Part shown: positions 17,032 through 26,612 of the stretch, in pieces
Position numbering within the stretch: the first letter of the stretch is position 1
How the letters are laid out: every line of letters starts with the position of its first letter
Origin: 'Nostoc azollae' 0708
GTDB lineage: Bacteria > Cyanobacteriota > Cyanobacteriia > Cyanobacteriales > Nostocaceae
Assembly (NCBI RefSeq): GCF_000196515.1
Contig: NC_014248.1
Location: forward strand, 4,902,001-4,966,000
Direction: 5' to 3'
DNA: 64,000 nucleotides
Program-made: the position numbers and the translations under genes
Notes under the pieces: generated by a model
What the model saw: only the letters and a program-made list of their open reading frames with translations
Databases searched by the model: none
Told to the model about the DNA's origin: nothing

Positions 17032-18372
17032 TCAGTTGTTGGCTAAGAAGTGATCAAACTGCCGATGAAATGAATTACTTAATTCATACATGGGAGATAA
17101 AACATTTTCGTATCCCTGCACCCAACTAATATGATTAGTCCATAATGCGCCATCTACATGAAAATTAGGATTAGTTTTTATAATTCCTTGTATGGCATTT
17201 TCTACAGCATTTGGTGAAAAATTATCTGCGGGAATTTGTTGCCAGATCTGATGTTGTCCCACTGGTTGACAAGGGGGAAAGTCTTCAGGTAGATAACCAG
17301 CATCTGCTAATAATTCTAAATATTCTGTACCACAGACAGCCACTACTCTGGTTTTACCTCCGCCATGCTGCACCATATCCCACCAGGCTTGTTTAAAACC
17401 GTTGGGAAATTCATTCATCATTACACCGCCGTTTTCACCATCACCAATTTGGCTGACGATTGGCGGTACTAAATTAGAAGCTAACTGTTGTTTAGACAAG
17501 GTTTTAGCTTCATAATATGGTTGCATTTGAGCGACTAATTTAGTATCTGCTCCTTGGGTTTTAATTAAGGTTGTAATACTAATTGTTTCTCCTTGGGAAT
17601 TGCGAGCAACTAAACGATGTGGTAAATGTTTTTGCGTGATAGATTCACCAGTAATTGTTTCTATTGTATGTTCTTGTACTAATAACCAAAGATATCCAGA
17701 TTCTTTGAGGGCTTTGATAAATCCAAATAGGATATCTGGGTGATTTGGTAGGTGCATTTCTGGGGGTGAAAATCCTTTGACTCGTCCTAGTGCTTCCCAT
17801 CCAAAAATTGCCGCAAAATGATGTTGCCAAGCGATAATATGGAGTTTCATATCTGCTATGGGGGTGGAAGGAATTACAGCGTGACTCCACATTGTCCCTA
17901 GCCACTCTACATAAGGCTGATAGGTGGTCTCACAAGTAATCCGTTTGAGGTTGTCGAGGATGTCACTTCGTCCCATTTGTCGGAGTCCCCACAAAAGATT
18001 ACCAGAATAATCCAACATGACACGGGGATTGCAACCTTGATTTACAAGTTCGGGGATCAAGTCTCCCATGCGACTGTAACAATAGGCAAAAGGTTTTGCA
18101 TTGTGGTTGTCTCCCTCGTGTTGATGTTCAAACATATATTGCAGGTTGCTAATGAGTGAACTGCTATGTCCAGCTGGTATAGTGGGCTGGTGCATGTGGA
18201 GAGCGATTGCAAACACAGCGTCAATATCTGCTAATTTAAGATTGGTTGTTGGTAAAAATACAGCCTGATCATGGTTGACTACAGACAGCACTTCTGTTTC
18301 CCACCCAGAAATATTAGGTAAATCATTGATGATTTCGGGCAAAGTGGGCAGATTATGAGGTAATTTCAACAT
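17032..18372 (-). CDS. Glycoside hydrolase family 57 protein
   Basis: The 446-residue protein has the GH57 (alpha-amylase/4-alpha-glucanotransferase-like) N-terminal barrel. Landmarks are AIALHMHQPTIPAG (about 56-69, with the conserved HxHQP), MLDYSGNLLWGL (about 119-130), GTMWSHAVIP, the SPPEMHLP segment, a probable nucleophile region, and the later DGENGGVMMNEFP motif (about 313-325). GH57 enzymes act on alpha-glucans such as glycogen. An intact reading frame and an ATG start with adjoining AT-rich upstream DNA support it. It stands alone, divergent from the truncated membrane-protein gene. Confidence 0.82.
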   Translation of the reverse strand: MLKLPHNLPTLPEIINDLPNISGWETEVLSVVNHDQAVFLPTTNLKLADIDAVFAIALHMHQPTIPAGHSSSLISNLQYMFEHQHEGDNHNAKPFAYCYSRMGDLIPELVNQGCNPRVMLDYSGNLLWGLRQMGRSDILDNLKRITCETTYQPYVEWLGTMWSHAVIPSTPIADMKLHIIAWQHHFAAIFGWEALGRVKGFSPPEMHLPNHPDILFGFIKALKESGYLWLLVQEHTIETITGESITQKHLPHRLVARNSQGETISITTLIKTQGADTKLVAQMQPYYEAKTLSKQQLASNLVPPIVSQIGDGENGGVMMNEFPNGFKQAWWDMVQHGGGKTRVVAVCGTEYLELLADAGYLPEDFPPCQPVGQHQIWQQIPADNFSPNAVENAIQGIIKTNPNFHVDGALWTNHISWVQGYENVLSPMYELSNSFHRQFDHFLANN

Positions 18373-18433
18373 CTATATCTATATATTACTCAGAAACGAT
18401 ATATAACTGTTAATTCTGCACCGATATTGAGTA

Positions 18434-18720
18434 ATGAATACTTCCAGTCACGCTATTTTAAGTTTGGTGATATTTAATCAACAAATCCGAACTCAGTTTA
18501 CTGCAGCAATTCTGATCCGTGCAGTCCTTCCAGATATTCCCATCTTTGTGTTCTACTTTTTGATGAAGTTTGTTTACCGTTTACCAGAAAAACAGATTTG
18601 GTCTGAGGTTTATTATCAACCTTTTTGGCAAGCTGTTGTGAGTACGTTTCATTCCATTCCTTTAGCTTTGCTGGGTATATTAATTGGTCAAATTGCTAAT
18701 TGGCAAGTGATTGAGGTGGA
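18434..18720 (+). pseudogene. Integral membrane protein, 3'-truncated
   Basis: The first 95 codons encode a hydrophobic protein: NTSSHAILSLVIF, the conserved-looking LPDIPIFVFYFLMKFVYRLPE, and VSTFHSIPLALLGILIG. This is the start of a cyanobacterial membrane-protein family (metal-dependent-hydrolase-like, DUF4184-type appearance). The open frame continues to 18949, but from about 18720 it is antisense to the cysteine desulfurase gene and has nothing to do with the family. A deletion appears to have removed the 3' half and joined it to the convergent neighbour. Confidence 0.6.
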
Positions 18721-19884
18721 TTGTATCACTAAGGATAAATCTGCTGTCAATCGCTGTAGAACTTGTTTCAAAACTATTGCTGTCCAATCAACATCTGCTG
18801 CTGTTGTTTGTTTTCCTAAAGTTAACCTAATTCCGCCCAAAGCGGCTATTTGTGAATACCCCATTGCTAATAAAATCGGACTGGGACTTAATTTTCCACT
18901 ATTACAAGCAGCACCTGCACTAATGCCGATTCCTGCTAAGTTTAATTGACGGACTAGGGTTTTACCACTAATTTTTTCGCCATCGGCATATTCTAAAGAA
19001 AAGCTAAGATGATGGGGTAAGCGGTGAATTCTGTCACCTGTGGGAATTAAACTGGGAATATCTGCTAATTTGGTAAAGAGGCGATCACGCAATTCTGTTA
19101 ATCTTAGTCTTTCTGTTTCTAACTCCTGTCCCGCTAACTCCGCAGCTACTCCAAACCCAGCAATAGCAGGTGTTGCTTGTGTACCTGAACGCAGTCCTTG
19201 TTCTTGTCCACCACCACCTAACAATGGTATTAAGTTCATGCCTGGACGCACATATAAAGCACCTGCACCCAAGGGACCATATATTTTATGACTAGATAAA
19301 CTCAATAAATCAATACCTAAATTATTGACATCTATCGCTAAACGTCCCGCAACTTGCACCGCATCTGTATGGAATAAAGCACCATGGATTTTGGTAATTC
19401 TTCCTAGTTCTGCTATCGGTTGAACAGTTCCCACTTCACTTTGTCCATAAATCACTGATACCAAAACAGTGTTATGTTGCAAAGCTGCTTTTAAATCTTC
19501 GGGATTAATTCTACCTTTACCATCTACACCTAAACGGGTAACTTCCCAACCCCAATTTTCTAACATTCGCACCGGTTCAGAAACAGCCGAATGTTCCACA
19601 CTAGAAATAATGATATGTTGTGGTACAGGATAACATCGAGCCACACCCATAACTGCTAAATTATCTGCTTCTGTTCCCCCAGAAGTAAAGATAATTGATT
19701 CGGGAACAGCATTAATTAAACCTGCAACTTGTATTCTTGCTTGTTCCACAACTAATGCTGCACGGTTGCCCCACTCATGTAAACTGGAAGGATTACCCCA
19801 CTGTTGATTTAAGACTGCTTGCATTGTAGCGATCGCTTCGGGTCGAGTAGGAGTAGTAGCACTGTAATCTAGATATATTTGCAT
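18688..19884 (-). CDS. Cysteine desulfurase (NifS/IscS type)
   Basis: A PLP enzyme that removes sulfur from cysteine for Fe-S clusters or thiolation. The 398-residue protein starts with MQIYLDYSATTPTRPEA and has the FTSGGTEADNLAVMG substrate/PLP region, VEHSAVSEP, the PLP lysine in LSSHKIYGPLGAGAL (about 203) and the active-site cysteine in ISAGAACNSGKLSPSP (about 325). This long cysteine loop indicates the group I (NifS/IscS) class. The last 12 residues or so (after RLTADLSLV) look foreign and coincide with the junction to the truncated membrane gene, so the natural C-terminus has been replaced. No nif genes are nearby. Confidence 0.88.
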   Translation of the reverse strand: MQIYLDYSATTPTRPEAIATMQAVLNQQWGNPSSLHEWGNRAALVVEQARIQVAGLINAVPESIIFTSGGTEADNLAVMGVARCYPVPQHIIISSVEHSAVSEPVRMLENWGWEVTRLGVDGKGRINPEDLKAALQHNTVLVSVIYGQSEVGTVQPIAELGRITKIHGALFHTDAVQVAGRLAIDVNNLGIDLLSLSSHKIYGPLGAGALYVRPGMNLIPLLGGGGQEQGLRSGTQATPAIAGFGVAAELAGQELETERLRLTELRDRLFTKLADIPSLIPTGDRIHRLPHHLSFSLEYADGEKISGKTLVRQLNLAGIGISAGAACNSGKLSPSPILLAMGYSQIAALGGIRLTLGKQTTAADVDWTAIVLKQVLQRLTADLSLVIQSTSITCQLAI

Positions 19885-20164
19885 AAAACCATAATTGAGA
19901 TGATCAAGTATGTACAGTTACTTTGCTAAATCAGTAAAAAGACCGAGTAATTTTATGTTAATGGGTGGACTTTTAGCATCTTTGGTACAACCAGTTTTTT
20001 ACATAATTAGACATACACCTTATGGGCAATAATAAATAATGTCTACCCTCAATCTATTTTAATCAGATTACCGTGTCTATTTTTCCTCATATGAGATTTG
20101 ATTTCTATCTTATATCTTTTTATTCCTATTGACTCTCAGTGGTTGTTAAAAAGTCCAATCTTCC
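19885..20164. other. AT-rich intergenic region
   Basis: Contains the upstream region of the cysteine desulfurase gene (minus strand) and possibly the decayed signal peptide of the PLD gene. No site or gene can be supported. Confidence 0.4.
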
Positions 20165-20868
20165 AATCAGCTTCTCGCACCATTGCCACAAGAACCATTA
20201 ATTCAAGTTTACTTCAACCATGCTGAATCTTCAGAATACCAAGAAACCTATCGTCAGCAAACCCATTTAGGAGACGACTGATAAAAACAGATTATTGATG
20301 CTATTTGTCAGGCAAAATCTACCATAGATATAGCAGTCCAAGAATTACTTTCCCCTAAAATTGCTCAAGCATTAGCTGTAGAACAAAAAGCTGGTGTCAA
20401 GGTCAGGATAATTGTAGAAAATAACTATTCTGGTCCTTGGAGTAGCTTACCTACAAGGGAAATACAGAAACTAGAAACAAGAGAATAAGAACTATATCAA
20501 GAATTTCGCCAATTTGTTGATATCAACTAAGATAATCAAATCACAATAGATGAAATTAATTAACGTGATGCTTTACTCATGATCCAAAATGCCCAAATTC
20601 CTTGGATAGATGATACACCAGATGGTACTGCGGGTAGCAGTTTTATTCATCATAGATTTGGAATTGTAGATAATCGTTCTGCCATTATTACTGCTGCTAA
20701 TTTTACATTAAGTGATACATCAGGAGGTTTTAGTAATTCTAGGAGTTTAGCTAATGCCAATAATTTACTAAAAATCGACAGTCTAGAATTAGCAACTTTA
20801 TTTACTGAAGAGTTTAATAATATGTGGGGTGATGGTGCGGGAGGTAAGCCAAATAGTATAAAAAGATC
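20165..20868 (+). pseudogene. Phospholipase D-like nuclease/transferase, nonsense-riddled
   Basis: A single frame reads PLPQEPLIQVYFNHAES, AKSTIDIAVQELLSPKIAQAL, GVKVRIIVENNYSGPW and, near the end, FIHHRFGIVDNRSAIITAANFT with the HxKxxxxD-type motif (here His-His-Arg...Asp). Five or more stops (after LGDD, after TRE, after VDIN, after DEIN) interrupt it, without changing frame. The motif lysine is replaced by arginine. The stop after VDIN precedes DNQI and fits a CAA to TAA change. The upstream start region is lost in AT-rich DNA (19885-20164). Non-functional. Confidence 0.75.
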
Positions 20869-20938
20869 TGTGCATTGCCACCTCATAAACTATACGTTCT
20901 AACGTAATAGATACCCATTACTCTGCTCTAAAGTCAAA

Positions 20939-21642
20939 GTGTCTGTAATACCCAGGTTATTCTATACGTTTAGCCCTTTAACCCGACTAATCATTTCTCT
21001 CGGTTGTGCTGTATTCGTATCAGGACTACTCCCGTCTTGGTTGCGTTTACCTACTCCTATTCTCTGTATTTGGAACTCTAGCGCCTATGTTTTTTTGGGG
21101 TTGACTTGGTGGAAAATGCTTAAAGCTACTGCGGAAGAAAACCGCTCTTATGCACAGCGTGAATACAAAGGTCGTTTGGTGATATACACATTCATTGTCT
21201 TCGCTTCTTGTATGAGTATGTTAGTGATCGCATCCCTCCTGAATTATCATAAACATGGGCTATTGACGATTTCCTTACCCCTACGCGTCATGCTTGCAAG
21301 TATGACGATTTTCAGTCCTTGCTTACTAGTACATACCTAGTACATACAATGTTTGCTCTGCTATATGGACGCACTTGTTACCAACATGATTGTGAAATCA
21401 ATCTTGGAAATATAGCTGGAGGCTTAGGTTTTCCTAACGAGAACTATCCAGATTACTAGGACTTTTTATATTTTTCCTTTGTGATTGCTATGACTGGTCA
21501 ATTCTCTGACGTGCAAACAACAGTACGTTCTATGAGGCGCTTAACTTTGCTGCATGGTGTGTTTTCCTTCTTTTTTAAGACTACCGTTCTTGCTATGAGT
21601 ATCAATATAATATCTTGCGGCACTAATTTAAACGTTGTTTGA
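20939..21642 (+). pseudogene. DUF1345 membrane protein, frameshifted by an 11-bp duplication
   Basis: The protein family is recognisable by LGLTWWKMLKAT, YAQREYKGRLVIYTFIV and, downstream, GLGFPNENYPDY-DFLYFSFVIAMTGQFSDVQTTVRSMRRLTLLHGV. The first frame stops at 21340. Just before, CTAGTACATAC is present twice in tandem (21326-21336, 21337-21347). Removing one copy restores LLVHTMFALLYGR and the family sequence to the end. One further in-frame TAG follows PDY. Both lesions inactivate a gene that otherwise is nearly complete. Confidence 0.8.
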
Positions 21643-21815
21643 TGAGCAATTTTAGATAGAATATTCAATTTTGAATTGTAGATTTTGAATTTTGAATTTC
21701 CCGAAAGTGTTAACTCTATCAAAGGTGTGGAACTATGATTCTCTACTTATAGAAAGATGAAATCGTAGAATAATATTCTTAACATAGACCTAACTTAAAT
21801 AGCCGGAGTCAGTTT

Positions 21816-22061
21816 ATGCCTTATAACAAAATAAATGAATTACCTCAAGATATCCAAACACGACTACCAGAACACGCTCAACAGATTTTTGTAGCTGCTT
21901 TCAATGCTGCTCAAAGTGACGGAATGAATGAAGATACTTCTTTAGAAGTAGCCTGGAATAGTGTTCACAATGAATATGAGCCAGACAGAGAAGGTAACTG
22001 GCATAGAAAACCAGAAGATCCTGCCATACATCATAAAGCTGTCATGTCTGGTGGTAATTAA
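21816..22061 (+). CDS. chaB: ChaB family protein
   Basis: An 81-residue protein with the ChaB pattern: LPQDIQTRLPEHAQQIFVAAFNAAQ (about 8-32), then EVAWNSVHNEYEPDREGNWHRKP. ChaB was named for a supposed regulator of the ChaA cation antiporter in E. coli. Its true role is unclear and it is common in cyanobacteria. Intact, with its own upstream gap. It sits between two dead genes. Confidence 0.85.
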   Translation: MPYNKINELPQDIQTRLPEHAQQIFVAAFNAAQSDGMNEDTSLEVAWNSVHNEYEPDREGNWHRKPEDPAIHHKAVMSGGN

Positions 22062-22133
22062 TTACCTAAAAAATAAATATTAATTTATAGGCGGTCTTTA
22101 TAATGAGAAACCGCTTTTCATTGGAAATTATCC

Positions 22134-22497
22134 ATGAGCAATACTACAACACTCTTTCGTGCAGGTGGTCAAGCAGAACTTGATTTAATCGCTGCAACTA
22201 TACAGCCTTTCTACCCCGACTTCCTTTCCAACCAATTTTTTATCCTGTACTTAACGAAGCCTATGGTGTAGAGATTGCTAGAGAGTGGAACACAAAAGAC
22301 AAAACATCTAGATATGTTGGTTATGTAACAATATTTTAAGTTAAAACAAAATTTATCGACAATACAGCTTGCGAACTGTCAGTAGTGCTCAACAGCAAGA
22401 GTATTGGATACCTGCTGAGAAATTAGATGCATTTAATGCTAATATTGTAGATATGATTGAAGTTATTGCTGAATTTAGAGCAACTTCAAATAAATAA
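22134..22497 (+). pseudogene. ADP-ribosylation/crystallin J1-like small protein, frameshifted
   Basis: Read across frames, the sequence gives TLFRAGGQAELDLIAA, then EAYGVEIAREWNTKDKTSRYVGYVT, and finally QEYWIPAEKLDAFNANIVDMIEVIAEF. This is the shape of a widespread 120-residue family usually annotated as ADP-ribosylation/crystallin J1. The first frame ends after about 48 codons, and at least two shifts plus a stop are needed to follow the rest. Non-functional. Confidence 0.6.
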
Positions 22498-22522
22498 GAC
22501 TAAGTTGTATTAACTACAAGCC

Positions 22523-23095
22523 ATGCTAGTTATCAAAGACGAAATTAAACTTCGTCTCATGCGAGATGATAAACAAGACTATCTGTTAATGGAAAAATGG
22601 CGTTCTGATGAGGAAGTGTTAAAATTTTATGGCGGTAGAGATTATCCTTATGATTTGAAAAAAGTCGTAGAAACATATCAACCTAGAATTTTGGGAGAAG
22701 AACCTCTAATTCCCTGCATTTTCTCTTATAAAAATATAGAAATTGGTTATTTGCAATATTATGATCTCAATCAATTACCACCACATATTAAACAAATGTA
22801 TTCTCTAGAAAAAACAGATAATATCTATGGAATTGATTTATTTATTGGTGAAACTAAATATTGGAATCAGGGAATAGGTACAAAATTGCTTTCAGCCGTG
22901 ATAAATTATATTTTTACTGAAGTGCACGCTGTAAAAATTGTTATTGATGCCAATGTTAGGAATCTCCGTGCCATTCACTGCTATGAAAAATGTGGATTTG
23001 TAAAAATTAAGCTGTTACCATCTCATGAACTCTATGAGGGCAAATATCAGGATTGTTGGTTAATGGCAATAAAACGTAATAATTCACTACACTAA
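22523..23095 (+). CDS. GNAT-family N-acetyltransferase
   Basis: The 190-residue protein has the GNAT fold. The acetyl-CoA loop is YWNQGIGTKLLSAVINYIF (about 113-131), with NVRNLRAIHCYEKCGFVKI (about 150-168) as motif B. The N-terminal LRLMRDDKQDYLLMEKWRSDEEVLKFYGG and IGIDLFIGE parts resemble the AAC(6')-like branch, which acetylates aminoglycosides or small amines. Substrate unproven. Short distance (about 40 bp) to the downstream ndbB; cotranscription is possible. Confidence 0.8.
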   Translation: MLVIKDEIKLRLMRDDKQDYLLMEKWRSDEEVLKFYGGRDYPYDLKKVVETYQPRILGEEPLIPCIFSYKNIEIGYLQYYDLNQLPPHIKQMYSLEKTDNIYGIDLFIGETKYWNQGIGTKLLSAVINYIFTEVHAVKIVIDANVRNLRAIHCYEKCGFVKIKLLPSHELYEGKYQDCWLMAIKRNNSLH

Positions 23096-23121
23096 GAATA
23101 AATTACCTTGGTGGAATTTAG

Positions 23122-24330
23122 GTGCCTATAAAAACTATGACTCAAGCAACTACAAGAATTTGTATACTAGGTGGCGGCTTTGGTGGACTTTACACCGCCC
23201 TTCGTTTAAGCCAATTACCGTGGGAGTCTACACCAAAACCTGAGATTATATTAGTAGATCAGAGCGATCGCTTTCTCTTCTCTCCCTTCCTGTATGAACT
23301 CCTCACTGGAGAACTGCAAGCTTGGGAAATCGCCCCACCATACCAAGAACTACTACAAGGAACAGGTGTGCGTTTTCATCAAGCAGTTGTCTCAGAAATC
23401 GATACCGACAAGCAACAAGTACAATTACAAAACGGACTAGAAATAGCCTACGACCGACTAGTATTAGCTTTAGGTGGCGAAACACCTCTTGATCTAGTTC
23501 CAGGTGCTACAACCTACGCTCACCACTTCCGTAGCATCACAGAGGTTTATCGCCTAGAAGAAAGCCTACGAGTTTTAGAAGCATCAGAAACAGAAAAAAT
23601 TCGTATAGCCATAGTCGGTGCAGGTTACAGTGGCGTAGAATTAGCTTGTAAACTTGCAGATAGAATTGGCGAAAAAGGACGCTTCCGCCTAATTGAAATC
23701 AGCGATCAAATTTTGCGAACTTCCCCAGAATTTAACCGCCAAGCAGCGAAAAAAGCCTTAGAAACCAGAGGTGTGTTTATAGACTTAGAAACCAAAGTAG
23801 TCTCGATTGGAGAAAATACCATCTCCCTAGAGTATAAAACTCAAGTAGACGAAATTCCCGTAGATTTGGTAATTTGGACAGTTGGGACAAGAGTTGCCCC
23901 ACTCGTAAAAACCCTACCCCTCAAGCAAAACCAACGTGGACAAATCACCACCACATCAAAACTGCAAGTCCTGGAACATCCCGAAATTTTCGCTTTAGGA
24001 GATTTAGCAGACTGTCTTGATACAGAAGGAAAGCAAGTACCAGCTACAGCGCAAGTCGCCTTCCAACAAGCCGATTATACCGCTTGGAACATCTGGGCAT
24101 CTCTAACAAATCGTCCTTTACTTCCCTTCCGCTATCAACAATTAGGAGAAATGATGGCCTTGGGAGTAGACAACGCTACCCTCACAGGTTTAGGCATCAA
24201 ATTAGATGGTTCTTTAGCATACATCGCCCGTCGTTTAGCTTATTTGTATCGTTTACCAACTTTAGAACATCAATTGAAAGTTGGGTTTAGTTGGTTAGTC
24301 AGTCCTATCATCAAAACCCTTTCTCAGTAA
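23122..24330 (+). CDS. ndbB: Type II NAD(P)H dehydrogenase-like demethylphylloquinone reductase
   Basis: The 402-residue flavoprotein resembles Synechocystis NdbB (Slr1743), shown to reduce demethylphylloquinone before its methylation to phylloquinone, the photosystem I quinone. The FAD motif ICILGGGFGGLYTALRLSQL is at about 13-32, the NAD(P)H motif IAIVGAGYSGVELACKLADR at about 160-179, and the second FAD motif EIFALGDLADC at about 290. The family-specific QQADYTAWNIWASLTNRPLLPF and the C-terminal LARRLAYLYRLPTLEHQLKVG type motif follow. A GTG at 23122 opens the frame; ATG at 23137 (MTQATTR) is the more likely start. Confidence 0.83.
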   Translation: MPIKTMTQATTRICILGGGFGGLYTALRLSQLPWESTPKPEIILVDQSDRFLFSPFLYELLTGELQAWEIAPPYQELLQGTGVRFHQAVVSEIDTDKQQVQLQNGLEIAYDRLVLALGGETPLDLVPGATTYAHHFRSITEVYRLEESLRVLEASETEKIRIAIVGAGYSGVELACKLADRIGEKGRFRLIEISDQILRTSPEFNRQAAKKALETRGVFIDLETKVVSIGENTISLEYKTQVDEIPVDLVIWTVGTRVAPLVKTLPLKQNQRGQITTTSKLQVLEHPEIFALGDLADCLDTEGKQVPATAQVAFQQADYTAWNIWASLTNRPLLPFRYQQLGEMMALGVDNATLTGLGIKLDGSLAYIARRLAYLYRLPTLEHQLKVGFSWLVSPIIKTLSQ

Positions 24331-24533
24331 AATAGGTAACAGCGAATAGGTGACAGAAGGCAGACGAGTAGAGGTCCTGGGGCTGGTGGGGAGGCTGGGG
24401 GAGAAAAATTGAGCCTTCCTCCTGATAGCTTACCCTATGGTAAGCAAGCCACACGTAGTGTACCGTAGGCATAGCGTGGCGATAGCCATACTCCTAAACT
24501 CCTAACCAGTAACTGACATTAATTTTAGAAATT
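24331..24533. repeat. Repeat-rich spacer
   Basis: Holds GGTAACAGCGAATAGGTGACAG-like STRRs and, at about 24440-24490, a GTGTACCGTAGGCATAGCGTG sequence of the palindromic repeat type scattered through cyanobacterial genomes. No gene. Confidence 0.5.
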
Positions 24534-25187
24534 ATGAAAAAACCAAAAGTTATTTTTTTAGATGCGGTAGGTACACTCTTTGGTGTTAAAGGTAGTGTAG
24601 GCAAAGTTTATAGTCAAATAGCCCAGGAATTTGGCGTTGCAGTTTCTCCGGAAATCCTCAATAAATACTTTCTTAAAAGCTTCAAAGCTGCACCACCATC
24701 CATATTTCTCCATACAGATATTCAAGATATTCCCCAGCGAGAATTTGATTGGTGGCGCATTATTGCCCTCAAAACCTTTGAAGGTGCAGGTGTTCTCAAT
24801 GAATTTTCTGATTTTTCCGCTTTTTTTAGCGAACTTTATATTCACTTTGGTACTGCTGAACCTTGGTTTGTCTATCCAGATGTTCCTCTGGCTTTGGTAA
24901 ACTGGCGACGGTTAGGAGTTGAATTAGGTGTACTGTCTAATTTTGATTCCCGTCTATACTCAGTATTACAAAGCTTAGGACTGAGAGACTATTTCAAATC
25001 CATTACCATTTCCACCCAAGTCCGTACAGCTAAACCAGATCCGCAAATTTTTAACATCGCCTTGCAAAGTCATCACTGTTCACCAGAGGAAGCATGGCAC
25101 ATTGGAGACAGCATAACAGATGACTATCATGGCCCTAGAAAGGCTGGTATGAGGGGTATTTGGATTAACCGCCAGCAAAATTACTAA
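24534..25187 (+). CDS. HAD-superfamily hydrolase
   Basis: The 217-residue protein has the haloacid dehalogenase order of motifs: IFLDAVGTLF (motif I, nucleophile Asp about 10), GVLSNFD (motif II), AKPDPQIF (motif III lysine) and HIGDSITDDYHGPRKAGMRGIWINR (motif IV). Motif I has Val where most phosphatases have the second Asp of DxD, the general acid/base. This is typical of a cyanobacterial/HDHD3-like branch, so the reaction is uncertain. The gene is intact up to the IS66 remnant that begins just after its stop. Confidence 0.8.
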   Translation: MKKPKVIFLDAVGTLFGVKGSVGKVYSQIAQEFGVAVSPEILNKYFLKSFKAAPPSIFLHTDIQDIPQREFDWWRIIALKTFEGAGVLNEFSDFSAFFSELYIHFGTAEPWFVYPDVPLALVNWRRLGVELGVLSNFDSRLYSVLQSLGLRDYFKSITISTQVRTAKPDPQIFNIALQSHHCSPEEAWHIGDSITDDYHGPRKAGMRGIWINRQQNY

Positions 25188-25204
25188 ATTATTTTTTCTT
25201 GGTT

Positions 25205-26612
25205 TAATATAATAAAATATATCTCCTTGGCTCTAGATGTTTGGAATAGCTCTAGAGAAAGACAACCACCACAGACCTTTCGTTGTGTCACTCCTAAACC
25301 TAACCTTAGTTCAGCTAAATTATGATCAAGGTCTATTGCCTAAGGAAGGTAAAAGTTTACCAGGTTCCCCTGGGGGTTGATCAATGAATGAATGGAAGAT
25401 TCGACTTTTGGTTGAAACTAGGATGGCCAAGTCAAGAATTCATGAAGGTTTTGGGTTTGTTGGAATAAAGGGTAGTTTTTAAAACCTTCATCTATGAGGT
25501 CCATGAATTTTGTGCCAATTTCTTGGTGATTGAAGCCAGGAATCTTGATTAGTGTCTTGAAGTGACGGGCTAGGGTAGATGTGCCTGACATTTCTGTTGA
25601 GCTGTGACCGGATAACCGTTATAGGCAGTAAAGTCATCAGAACTGAGTACACCAGAGTAACTTGAACCCACAATGGATTCTAATTTGCCAGGATAAGGAG
25701 TATCAGGCTCATGAAATAAAGGGAAGTCACTATTGGCAAAAATCCATAACTATTGTTTCACCCCTTTGACTACTCAGGGTGTTTCATCCCCAAGGATATG
25801 AGGCTGGGTTTGTTTTATCCACTGTTTGAGGCTATGAATACTTTGAGCCACTGGACCATCTATTCCTTCATTGGTACCTGCTAGTGTTCCCACTCCAATT
25901 TCTATTTGACCCAGTGCCCACAACAACAAGTGTTGTTTTTCATAGGGTCAATGACCCTAGTTATTGCTCCATCCCGAAAAAGCTTGTCCTGTGATTCCTA
26001 TATTTTGTCCCGGTACTATCTCTGGTGATCAGTGTGCCCTTTGTGTTTCCCCACACACAGTGCGAATCTACGTATATCTTTCATATTCTACTATTTGGAT
26101 TGGCCTGTCCACCAACTCCCCGACTTGTTGTGTTTGGATTTTTATTGGTTCGCCAAAGAATTGCCCCTGACCTCACCATCCACACACTTGCCGTCCCACT
26201 ATCTCAAATCTATTCTATCTACTCCACCAAACACCTTTCTCCTTTTTCCCCTATGCCCTGGTTGTCCTCCTGGGTTCCGTTTTCGTGTCTGGTTTTCTTC
26301 TGGATTCTCTTCTTATTTGTTCTCGGTTTTTTTCAGGATGTCTGGCCACGGTGGTTTGGATCATGTTATGGTCTCTAAATCTCTAGTGACTTTGAGTTTC
26401 TCTATTTCTCTTTCCAGTTCTACTACTCTATTTTGTTAGGTTATTTATACTTTTCCCCTGGTCAATAATGATTTCTACCAGTTGCTCTGTTCCCAACTGC
26501 TTCAATATGTCTCTGTCTAGTTTTGGTGGCAGCTTCTTTTCCATAACTTCTATATTCTGCCTCACCTATCACACTTGTCAATACCCCACCACCTGAATCC
26601 TTACCAGGAAAG
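25205..26612 (-). pseudogene. IS66-family transposase (TnpC-like), degraded
   Basis: Reading the minus strand across frames, the N-terminal coiled-coil DILKQLGTEQLVEIIIDQGK and VVELEREIEKLR (26400-26510) lead to the zinc-finger-like region (FGEPIKIQTQQVGELVGRPIQIVEYER, SPEIVPGQNIGITGQAF). The catalytic part follows (DETP-VVKGVKQ-LWIFANSDFPLFHEPDT, YSGVLSSDDFTAYNGYPV) and then a short C-terminus (NLAELRLGLGVTQRKVCGG). Stops replace tryptophans in DETPW and KQWLW, and there are several frameshifts. The pyrimidine-rich look at 26180-26440 is simply the antisense of the Lys/Glu-rich region. It interrupts the histone-deacetylase-family gene. Confidence 0.75.

Noticed and set aside
18720-18949. 3' part of the + strand frame 18434-18949 as a protein domain
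   Set aside because: It is the antisense of the C-terminal part of the cysteine desulfurase; only the first 95 codons look like a real protein.
26025-26439. Three overlapping + strand open frames rich in Phe, Ser and Pro
   Set aside because: They are antisense to the Lys/Glu-rich N-terminal part of the IS66 transposase remnant; the pyrimidine richness explains the open frames.
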